Position numbers and translations under genes: made by a program. Below, one piece after another: positions 37,488 to 49,845 of a DNA stretch of 64,000 nt. This stretch comes from Deroplatys truncata (Eukaryota; Arthropoda; Insecta; Mantodea; Mantidae). Within the stretch, counting starts at the first letter, position 1. Each line of letters starts with the position of its first letter. Under the pieces are notes generated by a model. That model had not been told where the DNA came from. It saw nothing but the letters and a program-made list of their open reading frames with translations, and searched no databases. Location of the stretch: the NCBI GenBank assembly GCA_030765065.1, contig CM060990.1:462157321-462221320 (forward strand), written 5' to 3'.

Positions 37488-38674
37488 ATGGATGATCGTC
37501 CTACGTCTCTGGTCGTTAGTTTTGTGGAACGAGATATCATTCGTCCGACGGCTTATGAGATACATGAAAGAATTTTTGATACGCTAAAATTGGAAGAGGA
37601 CGCTGTCACCGGATTAAAAGTTCATGGTATTACTAGACAAATCTTCATTAAATGCAAAACGCCAGGCATTGTGGAGGAGGTTTTGAAACAGTCAAATGGA
37701 GAAGTTAGTTTTGTATTGTCAAATGGACAACGGACTAAGATGATACTCGATGTAGCCGGTTTTGGAAGACGGGTAGTCAATGTGTATAATTTGCCATTGA
37801 GTTTTTCCAACCGGAAGATAAATATGGCATTAGCAGTTTATGGCACTGTGCTGCAGGTGAGTGACGATATTTGGAATCCCTCTTATCGCTACAAAGTCAC
37901 CAATGGAGTGCGTACTGTACATATGTTATTGAAAAAACATATACCATCGTTTCTGAATGTCGGGGTTATTCCGCATTGATGAGTTATACCGACCAACCTA
38001 TTACGTGTGCCATATGCCATACGGCCGGTCATCTGCATAATCAGTGCCCCAGGAGACCAATGCCGCGAATGCCAAATGCTGAAAAGGATACGCCCACTTG
38101 GGCAAAATTGGTTGCTGGTACGCTTCCAAAACAACGGATGCCCTTACCAGAACAGGTAGCGGCGGCAGAAACCGAATCTGGTCAACAGTCGCTTAATGTG
38201 GAGACAGTGGCTGATCGGCAGTATAGCCGCGATGTCACCTTTGAAGAACATGTGAAGAGTGAGACGTCACAGGTGTAGCTCACGACAGTTCTGGTAATTT
38301 GCAGGAAAACCTAAGCGAAGCAGTCGTCGTAGATGGTCAACCTTGGTCCGACGACAACAATATGGAAACTCAGACTGTCTTAGAGGCGGTGGAGACTAGT
38401 GCGACTTGCAAGGACACGTTTTCAGTAAGGGAAGTGGTGGAGTCGGCAGAAACAGGTGTCAGGCGTGGCGGAAGAGGTTGCATCAGCAGCTTCTTCTTCC
38501 ATGGCGGAGGATGTGCGGATAGATGACTCGTTAGCTGAGAATACCGTCACCACTACGCCATCTGTGTATGGGGTTATAGTTAGCCAACGTGATCCTCGAT
38601 TAGAAAAACGCAAAAAGAGTGCGTCGTCACCGACAAGACAGTCCAAAAAACCGAGTAAGCCGGTGAATAAGTAA
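37488..38674 (+). pseudogene. LINE ORF1, RNA-binding, CCHC
   Basis: ORF1 proteins bind element RNA. The frame starts MDDRPTSLVVSFVERDI. An RRM-like region follows up to about 37,940, with VVNVYNLPLSFSNRKINMAL. A CCHC knuckle CAICHTAGHLHNQC (C-x2-C-x4-H-x4-C) lies at 38,006-38,047. A low-complexity acidic tail ends with RLEKRKKSASSPTRQSKKPS and a stop near 38,674. Frame changes lie near 37,965, after 38,275 and near 38,450. It precedes ORF2 by about 15 bases. Confidence 0.75.
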
Positions 38675-38688
38675 TCCTCCTCGTTTAT

Positions 38689-41600
38689 ATGGTGTTGATA
38701 CTACAAACCTTCGCGACCGTGAACGTGAATTGCCTCAGGAGTAGAGCCAAGCAAACTTTGTTAAGAGATTTTGTGTACGATAATGACATTGATATTCTGT
38801 TTTTTGCATGAGAATAATGAACACAAGCTAGATTTCTTTGGACCGCAATATAATTACATTTCCAATGTTGGGGATTCCCAGCGTGGTACAGCCATTGTTT
38901 ACCGCTCGTCTTATGGTGTTCGATTGGCGGAGAGGCATGTGAGTGGTAGGATTACATCTTTATTATTGGAGGACAGCAATATTCTTCTGGTGAATCTATA
39001 TTTACCCTCGGGGGTCGAACAGAAGGAAGGAACGCGAAGCTTTCCTCACCTCGGAACTGCCGTTCTTTTTGCGGCATAAATACGATAAACTACTTCTAGG
39101 TGGGGACTTTAATTGTGTCATCAGTGCTAAGGACCAGGCCAATATTTTTCGTCACCTGCTTTAGACCGAGTGTGCCAAGCCTTGGAATTATGGGACGCAT
39201 GGGAACATTTGTATGCCAATTTGGTTGAATATACGTTTCATCGCTATAATAGTGCTTCGAGAATAGATCGATTTTATGTGAGTAAATCGATGCGGCAGAT
39301 GGTACGGACCATGCAAGTTCATCCGGTACCCTTTAGTGATCACCATTCCTTGATCATGAAAATAGCTCACACTGCGAGGAGACCCACGATGGGGAGGGGC
39401 GTTTGGAAACTTAATAATACGCTGCTTCAAGATCCAGTAATTTCCGAGAAGTTCTCCCATATGTGGACGAGATGGGCAAAAACAGCTCAACGTCGAACCC
39501 CCAATAAACTGCATCAATGGTTATATACTTTTAAACCGGCTATACGCAACGTTTACAAAGGGGAAGGGATAGCAAAGTCTAAGAACAGACGGCAACTGTT
39601 GCACTATTATTACGATTTGTTAAATCACTTATATGACCTACAACGCCATGGACAGGACGTGACCAATCACTTTTCTGCAATAAAGAGGAGAATGTGTTGT
39701 CTTCAGGAGGAGCTTTATCGCGGTGCACAACTGTGTTCCGGCGACCCTTCTATAGTACGAGAAGAGAAAAACTCGCTTTTTCATATAGCGTCTGAAAAAC
39801 GTCGTGGTGAACGTAAATACATCTCCTACTTACGCGCTTCCACAGGGGATTTCTTAGCAACAACGCACGACATACTTCAGGAGGCCTATCAACACTTCTG
39901 ATAAATTCGGAGCAGTTGAAGTTGATGTCTCTGCGCAGCAAGATGTTTATCGTCATATAACACAACAGATATCCCAAGATGCCAATGCCGTCTTAAATCA
40001 GGAGATTACGTCTGAGGAATTGTGGGCTGCCTTAGCCTCAGCCAGTCTGGACTCGGCGCCTGGACCTGATGGACTCAGTTATCGGTTTTACAAAGCCAAC
40101 TGGAAGATCCTTAAAGATATCTTACTCGACGTCATGTTGGAGGTACAGCGTCATACAGGCACCTTAACGGGGTTTAATGAAGGTATCATTGTGTTGATCC
40201 CTAAACAGACGGTTACAACGGAACTAAAATCGTTTCGACCTATTACGCTTTTGAATGCGGATTACAAGTTGTTCACAAAGATCTTGGCTAACAGATTGAA
40301 GACCTATCTGTCTGACATCATCGGATCTGGACAAACGTGCGGTATACCGGAGAGGAAGATCACACATATTCTAATGAAGTTACGAGATGTCATTATCGCT
40401 GGTGAACAGAATCCCAACATGGTGGCAGCCTTTTTGGCTTTGGATTTCACGGCCGCCTTTGATAGGATTAACCACGATTATCTATGAGGTGTTTTGAAGA
40501 GTTTTGGATTTTCACAGCCATTTCAAAGCCTTCTACAATCTCTTTATCGAGATGCGCACTCCCGAGTTCAAATTAATGGCTTTCTTACGCGACCAGTACT
40601 TATAGCACAGTCGATACGGCAGGGATGTCCCCTCTCTATGATGCTGTATACTTTGTGCGTTGAACCGCTGATTAGAGGCATGGCGACTTTACTTTCTCAT
40701 TCCAATAATCCGTTCAATTGTGAAAGAATTTTGGCTTATGCTGATGATGTCACCTTGATTCTCGCTCATGCTGATGATCCTGACAAACTGACGCCGCTAT
40801 TAGCGACATACCAGGATGCCTCTGGAGCTTTGATAAATTATGGAAAGTCACAATTATTACCGTTGAATAGCTGGCCAACGGACACTGCTCGATTTACCTG
40901 TAGCAGTTCAGTGAAGATATTGGGCGTTATTTTTACCTCCAGGCTGGAAGGGTTGATAGCGCAGAATTGGAAGCGACTTGTACCTCTGTGCATTTCTCTT
41001 ATGACCTCGCAGTTGACACGGAATTTAAACTTTGTGCAAAATATCTGGCATGTTAACACCTTTGTGCTCGCGAAACTCTGGTATGTGGCCCTGGTGATAC
41101 CGATGTTACCACAATATTCCCAGCAACTAGAAAGGACGCTTGGTTACTACGTTTGGAAAAATCACTTCTATAAAGTAGCCCGACCCCAATTACGCAGAGC
41201 TATTACGGAGGGTGGTTGGAATCTTATTGATGTGCAGATTAAATGTCGGGCTTTGTTGCTCCATTCTGTATTGAGTGCTCTCCACAGACAAGGTGCCAAT
41301 CACGTTGTGCAGTTTTGTATGAACATGGTTGGGACGGCTGCCGGACACTTCAAACGGGTTCTGACAGACTATAGAAGAATACTACCTGTGATAGATACGT
41401 CGCAGAGTATTCCCACCACCAAAACGTTATATACCACGTTGCTGAAAGATTCCATGACAGTGCCTGCGATAGAACGGAAATACCCTAATTCACCATGGCA
41501 GCGGATATGGAAAATGTTGCTGATAAACTATATACCCTTGGAGTGGAAGGTTTCTTTTTATTTCTTCATTAACGAATTGATACCCACAGAGTCCAAGCGA

Positions 41601-41969
41601 TATAAACATAATTTATCCTCGGCACCTTGGTGTAAGCGTTGTGGTGGTGTGGACACTCAAATTCATCGCATAACCACCTGTGTTACTATCAGGGACATCT
41701 GGAATTGGACCAAGAAACATATAGGTCATTTAATTGGCAGCTGTTTGGAACATCGGACTACGCCTGTCCTATTAGCTTGGGACTTTCAGAAGGGAGCTAC
41801 CGAAATTACACAGGTGTGGTTAACATTGGAACTATATCATTACTGTTTGCACGAAGAATCCCCATCTCTCCTCACTTTCCAAAAATGGCTTCGGTCAGAG
41901 CGATACAAGCTTCGGCGACAACCCCGGATATGGAACGTATTAAATTTGCAGTTGGATTTTACGCTGTAA
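38689..41969 (+). pseudogene. LINE ORF2: APE endonuclease and reverse transcriptase
   Basis: This would nick target DNA and reverse-transcribe the element. The endonuclease part starts at the ATG 38,689 and shows FATVNVNCLRSRAKQ, GGDFNCVI (about 39,100), SRIDRFYVS and FSDHHSLIM (about 39,330). The RT part shows SAPGPDGLSYRFYKANW, SFRPITLLNADYKLFTKIL, ALDFTAAFDRINHDYL, RQGCPLSMMLYTL and YADDVTLIL with the catalytic YADD intact at 40,737-40,748. The C-terminal knuckle is CKRCGGVDTQIHRITTC (about 41,632). Lesions are frame changes near 38,800, 39,050, 39,150 and 39,890, and a TGA at 40,485 just after motif A. The QTCGIPERK stretch and overall pattern fit the Tx1/L1 group. Confidence 0.88.
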
Positions 41970-42439
41970 AAAAACTCAAAACTCCACTAATTCCTGCCCT
42001 CTGCCCTATTTAATCCTCCAACTATTAAAAAAAGAGAGAAGAAATGGAAACAAAAATGAAAACCTAGCAAGGTGATAACAAAAAAAAGCAAAAAAAAAAG
42101 ACAATCAGTGTTTTTCGAGCATCTGTGCCATGCACTAATAAGAGCGGATATTGCTTTAAACTAAATTAAAAAAAATTTAAAAAAAGAAGCGGTTTAATAT
42201 TTCCTTAAAAATAAAAAAAAATAAAAAAAAAAAGAAAAAAAAGGCTAGCACGGTAACCACTACCCACGGAGAACGACCCCGTACACCGAGCGGCGATAGG
42301 TGACGTCATAGCTGTGGATAGCCAATGCAGTGGTGTTTCAAGATGTCAAATTAGATATCTGATCTTACGTTCATTGCTGATTTGATTATCATTTGAACGC
42401 ACTTAATAGGCATAATGGAAACCACAGGTTGATTATATT

Positions 42440-43000
42440 TCAAATGTGAAATAAAATAGAGGCCTTCAAAATGAAGCCTCAGCTGTGGTAGCTCAACTTG
42501 AAAATAATAATACTTCTCATTCTACAAATCCTGCCATTGTTGAAGTTCATGTTCAGCATGATTTTAAAGAGTATGCAGAAGTTCTTACTACATTGCGTGA
42601 CAATTTGAAATACGATTCCAAGACTTGAACACAAGGTCTAGAAGCACAATTTGATATATTTGTTACCACATTCTAAGTAAATGTTGATGCAATTCATGCC
42701 AACTTTCAGTTAGAAATGATTGACCTACAGTGTGGCAGAGAACTGAAAGACAAGTTTAACAGGAATTGGTCTTGGCTGGATTTTACCACTCTTTTCGTCA
42801 TTTATCATTTCCTCGCCTGCATGGTCATAACCACTTATATGTGTCAGCAGCGCTTCAGCATTTTGAAATTAAGAAAACGCGGAAAGAAAAGTAACCTGGC
42901 TGATGAAAATAAGAACGCAGTGCAAAATATCACCTCAAATGTTCACATAATGTGTGACGGTGGGCCAGTGAGGTGGCAATTATGCTGTAGTTCCCTGTCG
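42440..43000 (+). pseudogene. hAT transposase C-terminal fragment, GTF2IRD2-like
   Basis: Plus-strand pieces EYAEVLTTLRDNLKY, then FQLEMIDLQCGRELKDKFN, then MCQQRFSILKLRKRGKKSNL follow the order of the end of hAT transposases related to GTF2IRD2/ZBED-type proteins, where the last block is the dimerisation segment. Two in-frame stops (about 42,626 and 42,674) break it. It differs from the CGGBP1-like hAT family elsewhere in the window. Termini were not found. Confidence 0.6.
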
Positions 43001-43107
43001 TCGTTGGGAATTGTTGTCTCAGGGTACAAATGTGTTACTGTTGTGGGAGAAATTGTGCAATTTTCAACTTCATACTGCGTTACAATATTGTTCTACTGGT
43101 CTGTCCA

Positions 43108-43154
<47 letters not shown>

Positions 43155-44200
43155 GTATCAACGTCGTGGCGGAAGAATCTTGTAGATGAAGACGCTGAAA
43201 TAAAATGGTAGTGATGCCTCGGTAGTCAGTTGGGAAAAGCAATGAGATACACGGAGATCCAGGTGGTGGTATGCAAGAGTGATTTTTACGAAATACTTAC
43301 ACCAGGAATTTACCATTAAGAGACGCGAGTTTATTGTGTCTCCGTTAAAATAGTTACATCTGACTCACTTGTCAATGAAAGAATGAAGATTCGCACTTGG
43401 TAAAATTTAAGTTCCTATCAGGAAACTTCCACATGTATAAAGGAAACTAATCATTTCTATTCTTCGCTACATCGCTGATTATTTAACGCTGAATCTCTTA
43501 ATCACTTTATATGTTATGACCGGACACTCAATTCGCGAAATTCACTAGTAACAAAGACTACATTTCGGCGCGCTTTTATTGTGACAACTGACGCGGAGTG
43601 TGCCTGTGAGGCAGTTGACGAACTGACTCCCTTCGTTGTGCAATTCGGGGTTTACGTATACTTTTACTTTTTGGCGCTCTTATTTTATTCTCAATTTTCT
43701 CATTGGTTAGTGGTCGCCTCGCTTTTCAGCTCTGGAAGAATTTGCGCGCTAACTACCCGCGCCAGAGTCACATGATTTCACATAATAGAAAAATACCCGG
43801 CTTCCTTTTTTTTCATGGAAATCTGCCATCCTAGCTTAAATAGTTCTTCCTCTTACATAATACGAAAGGCTTATGTGCCGAAGGTCTGCAACAACAGCTT
43901 TCTCTCTGGCTACTGCGTCGAAAATACATTTGTCGTTGTGGCGGTATCCCTTAACAATTTGTTTTTACAAAAAATATATAAACTTTTCCTTTAACAAAAG
44001 CTAAATGACACGTATGATTGATACAACATGATAAAGGGTGCAGGAATATTGTAATAGATACATATGTACAGTTATGAGCGGCGAATAATACTGCCTAAGC
44101 TGGTCAAGGGAAAACTTAGCAACGAAATATAAAACATTTAATTCAAAGTGCAGTTTCATTTTATTCTAGTCTGTGATCGCTATGAGGTATAACGTATGAA
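43001..44200. other. Unassigned DNA with (CT)n
   Basis: Nothing recognisable apart from the CT microsatellite. Confidence 0.4.
43109..43150. repeat. (CT)n microsatellite
   Basis: About 20 CT units, perfect. Confidence 0.95.
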
Positions 44201-44519
44201 CAGGAGTGGAGTGGGACTTAAGCACCTCGACCTAAGGAAATCTTTTGTGCCAAGGTCCCTAACGGGGCCCCCCGGGAGGGAGGTGTGAGGTGAGATGAGA
44301 CAGAAGGCGGCTGGATCAGGAGGCACGACAGAGCAGAGAGCAGGATCCATACATTTCCCAGGTTGAAACTCCACGGGTGACAGCTAGTAAACCCGGCTCC
44401 CCTCCCCCCTGCAGACTTGCACATCCCACTGGGCCCTGGGACTCGGAGACCGGACCCATTCCATGACATGCAATGGACTCCGTCGACATTTGCAACCCTG
44501 AAGCAATCAAGCAGATGTA
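44200..44519. other. G+C-rich block, possible SINE body
   Basis: The base composition is much richer in G+C than the flanks, with overlapping minus-strand frames that have no domains. It abuts the SINE at 44,520-44,716 and may be part of it or of another repeat. Confidence 0.35.
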
Positions 44520-44716
44520 AGGCGAAGTGAAATGAGAAAGGAGGTGAAATGGAGGGACAAGAAAATCGGAGATGTAATTAACCTTCCCAGAATTCTCCTA
44601 GCGACCCGGGAAAACCCTGAAAAATCTCATAGGTCAGGAAGGTCGACCGCGGGAATCGAACCCACGACCTCCCGAATGCGAGTCACACGCGCTACTGCCT
44701 GCGCCACCTCGCTCGG
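44520..44716 (-). mobile_element. tRNA-derived SINE, family D
   Basis: On the minus strand the head is CCGAGCGAGGTGGCGCAGGC and onward. Box A TGGCGCAGGCAG lies at 44,706-44,695 and box B GGTTCGATTCC at 44,662-44,652. The body is TTTTTCAGGGTTTTCCCGGG, then GAATTCTGGGAAGG. The body words recur in the SINE at 58,244 and weakly in family B, suggesting related lineages. Confidence 0.75.
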
Positions 44717-45240
44717 TATGATCGCTATAAGTTTCTTATAAATTATTTCTATCAGTTAGGTCTTAAGTTGTTCTGTTTGTATTATCTGTCTTGGTTTTGT
44801 ATTATCAAATATAATGTTGTTCCTGTTAAAGTGTTGATCAATTAAATATGGAACCAGAGATTCTGTGTTATTCCTTCTGATTAAGTCACTATAAATATAC
44901 GTATCAAATAACAGATAAACAGAGAGGACAGTAGAACTCGGTGTGATAAATGTTCTGACAAATTGTAACAAACGTGTTTCTAATTCTATACATGTAACTT
45001 GCAATTCAATAAATGTAGAATATTTGTTCACAAATATTATATTTTCTCGTTACATAATTTGAACTGCTGTGTGTTTCCGTCATCAACAAAGCACGCCAAT
45101 GACGCAACGCACGAACCAATTTGAGACAGTCGACGGTGAGTAGAGCAGAGCTCTTTTGGCCAAGCCGTGCCGGTGTCTCGCCTGAGTGGTAGAAATTAAT
45201 TCATGGCATTAATTTATTAGACCAGAAAGGGCTAAGACCC
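44717..45240. other. No recognisable feature
   Basis: AT-rich sequence without supported genes. Confidence 0.4.
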
Positions 45241-45304
45241 ATTCGCATAGAAATGTTAACGAAAATGCAACACGAACACAGTTTTCGTAGCCAGATTAAT
45301 AAAT

Positions 45305-45911
45305 GGGGTCATTCACAATGATTTTCGTTAACATGAATACTATCGTCAGATGCTAAAGTCAAACCTTGCAATCTCCAAGCTTTCATGTTATTGTTAATGG
45401 AATTTGAGTGAAAAAATAACCTATCACATTGCAAACAAATAGAAATGAGAAGAAATTGAGTCATTTGATGAGAAGTTAGTCATTTTTTATGAAAATCATC
45501 GCTCTGTTTATGACAAAAAGTATAAATCTTACAAGTGTAATTTGTTGAAACAATATATTTGGAAACAGAATGTAAATGAAGTGAATAGGTTTTAACTATT
45601 AATAATTCTATGGTGTCTTTCGACGTTGCGTGACACTTTATAGGTTATAAATTATTCGTTCTCTTTCATGTACGAAAAAATATTATATAAATATAATACA
45701 AATATAAGCTAATGCAGTTTGTAGAAGCATAAAATGCACTGCTGCGGCACCGTTAATCATCTCATCCTCCATTTTTAATCGCTTTACACTTCCAAAAGTA
45801 TTGTTTGGCACTAACGTTTTGTTGGCATTGTGAATCGCAAGGCAAATCTTGTGTTCATGTCATACGTTTACGTCCTCGCGTTAACGTTTATGTTTCTATG
45901 TGAATGACCCC
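45305..45911. mobile_element. Candidate MITE with GGGGTCATTCACA ends
   Basis: The left end GGGGTCATTCACAATG and the reverse complement of the right end GGGGTCATTCACATAGAAAC are inverted repeats; both are followed by (T/C)GTTAACN-type words. A third related block at 45,238-45,266 (GACCCATTCGCATAGAAATG) lies outside in the same orientation as the right-end reverse complement. The interior is AT-rich without coding capacity. No clean target duplication was found. Confidence 0.5.
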
Positions 45912-47260
45912 TAAGGTTGATCGCTTTGCCTCCGATCAAGAGGATAAGGAAGAATGCAACTTTGATGACACTATGTTGTCAGCTTGCTGACTTTCTGACG
46001 CCAACGCTGGAGTTCCTCTTTTCTTTCCTAAGGTAGCAGCACCACGCCACAACTAGGGAGATGATTGCCCTCTTAGAGTACATAGCAAAAATGTCCATAC
46101 GAATTCCATCCTGTGGAATAGCTTCTCTCACACGTATGCGGTTAACTCAAATACCCACCTCTTATGCAGTGTTGAACTGGTTTTCTGAAAACGTTAAGAT
46201 ACCTCAATGAGCGATGTTGAGCAAAGGGAAGGCGTTACGGAGGTGTTATTATGTACACGAGACAGACTATTAATTCCGTGCACATGCAATGAGGTAGCAT
46301 CCATCGATTTCCAGTCTAGGCCAAAACTTACCATGCCTTTCTGAAACAGTGGTGCCTGACCGCAAGCGTTTAGACAGTCGCTAGGTAAACATATCGCCTC
46401 ATCCACAAGGATGTACTGTCGGGTCCAATTACATAGAGCCTCTCTCAGCAAAACCCTATTGCACGGGAATTCACAAGAGCTACCTTCTTTGTAATGGAGG
46501 GATTATAGAGGAATATCTTAGCGTAAGTGGAACAGATTGTTACTTAATAAAATACACAAAAAATATACTCACATCTACTAATGGAAATTGCACATTTCCT
46601 TACTGTACCTTGTTCATCTCCCGAGAGCTACTTCGGGTAGCTAATGTGAACAAGTTGGAGCTTAGAGTTCTAGTAGTACACATGTGCTTATTTGGCATTT
46701 GCTGTGTCGTTCAGAAGTCACTGAGTACCTGAACTTTATTCAATTGTACTATAAAACAAAAGTGTCGCTTCAGCCCCGCAAATGTAAGCATTCAAGCAGT
46801 TTTCGTGTAATGCTTTTGTGATCGCTAATACTAGGCAGCAAGTGGTGAGCCGTAACAATGTGTTTCTGAATACTTGGCGTAATATTAATGCTTGCTAAAT
46901 ATAGTACTCATCGTTGTGCACACAAGCCATATTGTAGTGTTGACTACATAACCGGCTGTTTCAGTAATTTAGAACAAATAGCATGGAACATAATCTTATA
47001 TTCGATCTCTTAAAGGAACTGAATTTTATTTTATTTTAAAACGAAACACTTTCGAAATTTGAAAAAATTGTATATTATGATTTGAATTTGATTTATTAAT
47101 CCTTTAAGGCTATCAGACTACTGAAGAAAATTTATCGTATTGCCTTTTAGCCGTTTAACCAGTAGGTTACGTAGTTAAGAAGTACATAAATTGTGTTACA
47201 ATCCAGTACGTACCTAGCTACAGAATATGCATAAAATTAAATAGTCAGATTATGTTTCGG
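45912..47260. other. Unassigned DNA
   Basis: A minus-strand open frame of 85 codons at 46,194-46,451 has protein-like composition but no recognised domain. Nothing else is supported. Confidence 0.35.
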
Positions 47261-47269
47261 CCGGGAGAG

Positions 47270-47640
47270 CGCGGGTGCGGTATGCAGTGTATTTGTGCTT
47301 GTCTGCCGGTAGTCTCACTCCAAAAGATTTTTGCATTAATATAAGCAACGTAATTTATAACCTACTGAGAACCTGTATTGCAAGAGTTCATCTAATGTCC
47401 CCTCGTTCCCCTGATTTAACATCCTGGGATTTGATTTTTACCTCTGGGGGTATTAAAAGAGAAAGTTTACACATCAAATCGTCACACTTTAGATGAAGTT
47501 AAAAATAACATTCATCAAGAAATAACTGCCATATATCTTCGGAAACTGCAGAGTGTAATGGGCAATTTCCTAAGCAGGTGCCAGAAATGCTTGAGCAACG
47601 AAGGGAGGCAGTTCCAACACCTCCTTGCTTGATATACCTG
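47270..47640 (+). pseudogene. mariner/Tc1-type transposase fragment
   Basis: The frame around 47,375-47,440 reads VHLMSPRSPDLTSWDLIF, matching the PRSPDL(T)xxD block that carries a catalytic Asp of IS630/Tc1/mariner transposases. The next-frame stretch LDEVKNNIHQEITAIYLRK and RCQKCLSNEGRQFQHLL resemble the C-terminal end. The N-terminal DNA-binding part is missing and a frame change lies near 47,490. Confidence 0.6.
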
Positions 47641-48067
47641 AGTAATTTAGTTTTCTTTTGAAGCGTTTATGTTGTGTGTTAGAGATAACTTACGCGACAA
47701 ACCGTACTACATTTATTGCGGACTTCCTGTCACCTGCATCACCGACACAGTAACCAGTCTCGCCGGCCGGCCGCGCGCCGCGAAACTGGTCCCGCCAAGG
47801 ATTGTCCACCCCTTATATGTGATACATCTAACATGTATAGTATAGTTATAAGTGTACGCAGCTGTAATCTTACTTCAAAGGCTGTGTGTTAGTTTCTCAG
47901 ATAATATTCTCAAGACCCACATTAGAATGGGTGCAGTTTCTATGCTACCACATGTTCTTTTTCACGATAAATATTGCAGTTGAGGTGCTCTTTGTAGCTC
48001 TGTCACTAAATGCACACTAATGGTTCCAAGATGAATAGAATACACCTTTGACTACTCTTTAACGCAT
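47641..48067. other. No recognisable feature
   Basis: A short G+C-rich patch at about 47,761-47,800, otherwise nothing. Confidence 0.4.
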
Positions 48068-48290
48068 GTTCTTACTACATATGGCACCACAGGCAGTGAA
48101 CACTGATCAGAAATGAAATTAAATGACATTTGAGAAAAAACTTCGGAAGGAAACGTTCCAGGCTTAAGTTTTGGGTATCTCTCCTGCACTTACTAGTTAT
48201 AGGGACTGTGGAACACCTGGAAAACAACCTCATTCAGGAAGGACGATCCCGGTGGAATAGAGGAATACACTTTTACCTAGGCTGTAAACA
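48068..48290 (-). mobile_element. tRNA-derived SINE, family B, copy 3
   Basis: Shares with 7,575-7,805 and 24,300-24,565 the blocks ACATATGGCACCACAGGCAG (plus-strand reading), GGAAACGTTCCAGG and GGAAGGACGATCCCGG. The tRNA head is lost or replaced beyond about 48,270. Confidence 0.7.
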
Positions 48291-49447
48291 CATGAGAAAG
48301 AGGCTAACACTTCGTGCACTCGCTGTTTACCTTAGGGAATTCTTCCTGGGTTCAGTAGGAGCTATAAACATCAGAATCATGTGTAGGTCTAATGAGTGTA
48401 GAAGAGCTCTTAATTACTCCCCAAGAGAATCGAGGATACGACCTTTCTAATAATGACTCGGCGCTTTGACCACTAAATTATTCTGGCCTCGCGGTTCAGA
48501 AAACTATAGAAGATGTAAACCAAGCAGCCGATCGGCATTCAAGCTGTCTAAGAAAGGCAATAAACATTACAGACCTTCTATGGTTTCAAGAGAAAACGTA
48601 AACCACGCATGTATTGCTACAGCTACCAAAAACTAACAACACATAGGCAAATAGAAAGAATTCCAGTAAATTGTAGAAATGCTGGATAAGCTTGCGACTC
48701 TATTAACCCATGTGGAATGAAAACGGAAACAAGGGCAGACAGTAAGAAAGAAGAAGGTGTTTTACCACTTCTCATTTTCCCAAACATCTAGAGCACGGTC
48801 TCTTAACCTATGGTACGCGCAATGCTGGTATGTAAGCCATTGCTGGGTAGTATGAGAATTCACCATAATGTGAAGAGTAAAGATCAGATTTTTCACTTAA
48901 ACAAATCCTTAGCTTCAGCCTTGAACTGTTGCGCACTGAGGCTTACTGGTTGGTTTACCTGGCCAATTTACCTTTATCACCTTATCACCTTAATCAGTTC
49001 CTTATTATTGGTACAGGATAAAATTCATTTTTGGGAGAAAAATTAGCTTCATCATTAAATAAATTGTTAATGAAAACCCAGGTTCCTTTTCATTGCTGAA
49101 AGCTACTAAAATGAAGTTCGTTTTCGTAGTGAATTGGCAGAGCATATAAACAAACACCTTGGAAGTATAATTGTGAATTTCAAAGTATACCCTCTTGAAT
49201 ATCTGGCTTTAGAATTTTCAATCGCAGACACGTTTTCCAATTATGGTGCCTAACCAGTATCGTTATTTTCTCCATAGACAGACTGAGTTCCCCTGAAATG
49301 GTAATTTCGGATCAGCGATCAAAACATAGGTTTAGCACACTTCCGGTGAAAGAAAATAAGCATACATTGAACTCAATAAAACCTCCAAAATGTCTGACAA
49401 TATTTCCAGTTATTTATCTTTCTGAAGGTTTTCGTTTTTCTCTCGTT
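48291..49447. other. No recognisable feature
   Basis: A possible tRNA-like remnant near 48,440-48,490 on the minus strand; otherwise nothing supported. Confidence 0.35.
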
Positions 49448-49459
49448 TAGTTCAAAAGC

Positions 49460-49845
49460 GGCGGCGCCGTGGCCGAGTGGTTAGACCGCTCGCCTCCCAC
49501 CGAGGCGGCCCCGGTTCAATCCCAGGGACCTGCATGTGGGATTTGTGGTGGACGAAGCGGCGTCTGGGCGGGTTTTCTCCGGGTTCTCCGGTTTCCCCCG
49601 CCATTCATTCCACCAAACGCTCCATCATCACCTTTCCTTTCATCCATTTCACCAACATTTCGTTTCATCTACTTCCTTCATCCCATACCAGGCATCGGGC
49701 TGATCACCCATCCTGGATGCTCTGTCTGATCCATGAGTGTCTGCTCCTCGACGGGCCTCTGACCCCAGGCACCCGCTTGTAAGTCCTGGAGGGTGTAAGT
49801 CCTACATAAGAGGAGGGTAAACAGATAATGAATGAATGAATGAAT
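49460..49845 (+). mobile_element. tRNA-derived SINE, family C, with perfect TSD
   Basis: The head GCCGTGGCCGAGTGGTTAGA has box A TGGCCGAGTGG (49,470-49,480) and box B GGTTCAATCCC (49,513-49,523), resembling a class II tRNA such as tRNA-Leu or tRNA-Ser. A pyrimidine-rich body follows, with GGGCGGGTTTTCTCCGGGTT and an (AATG)n tail at 49,829-49,845. The 12-bp word TAGTTCAAAAGC flanks it exactly at 49,448-49,459 and 49,846-49,857. The intact head and perfect duplication point to a recent insertion. Confidence 0.92.

Larger units (their letters stand above)
37300..42243 (+). mobile_element. Tx1/L1-group non-LTR retrotransposon, broken
   Basis: This is a LINE of about 4.9 kb with a 5' leader (about 190 bases), ORF1, ORF2 and a 3' region of about 270 bases ending in an A-rich stretch (AAAAAAAAAAAGAAAAAAAA, about 42,223-42,243). 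The order and motifs match elements that insert by target-primed reverse transcription. I could not identify a clear target duplication, and the 5' limit is approximate. Few lesions per kilobase suggest a younger insertion than most neighbours. Confidence 0.85.

Noticed and set aside
42716-43211. A 157-codon open frame as an intact gene
   Set aside because: Only the first ~75 codons match a hAT end; the rest runs through the CT microsatellite.
44180-44510. Overlapping minus-strand frames in a G+C-rich block
   Set aside because: Several frames are open at once because of composition; none has domain signals.
27747-46440. Shared word near 27,750 and 46,420 ((g/t)ccaattacat) as a dispersed repeat
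   Set aside because: Similarity covers only about 20 bases and does not extend.
49463-49530. Functional tRNA-Leu or tRNA-Ser gene
   Set aside because: No proper acceptor stem closes the fold; the body, tail and 12-bp duplication mark it as a SINE.
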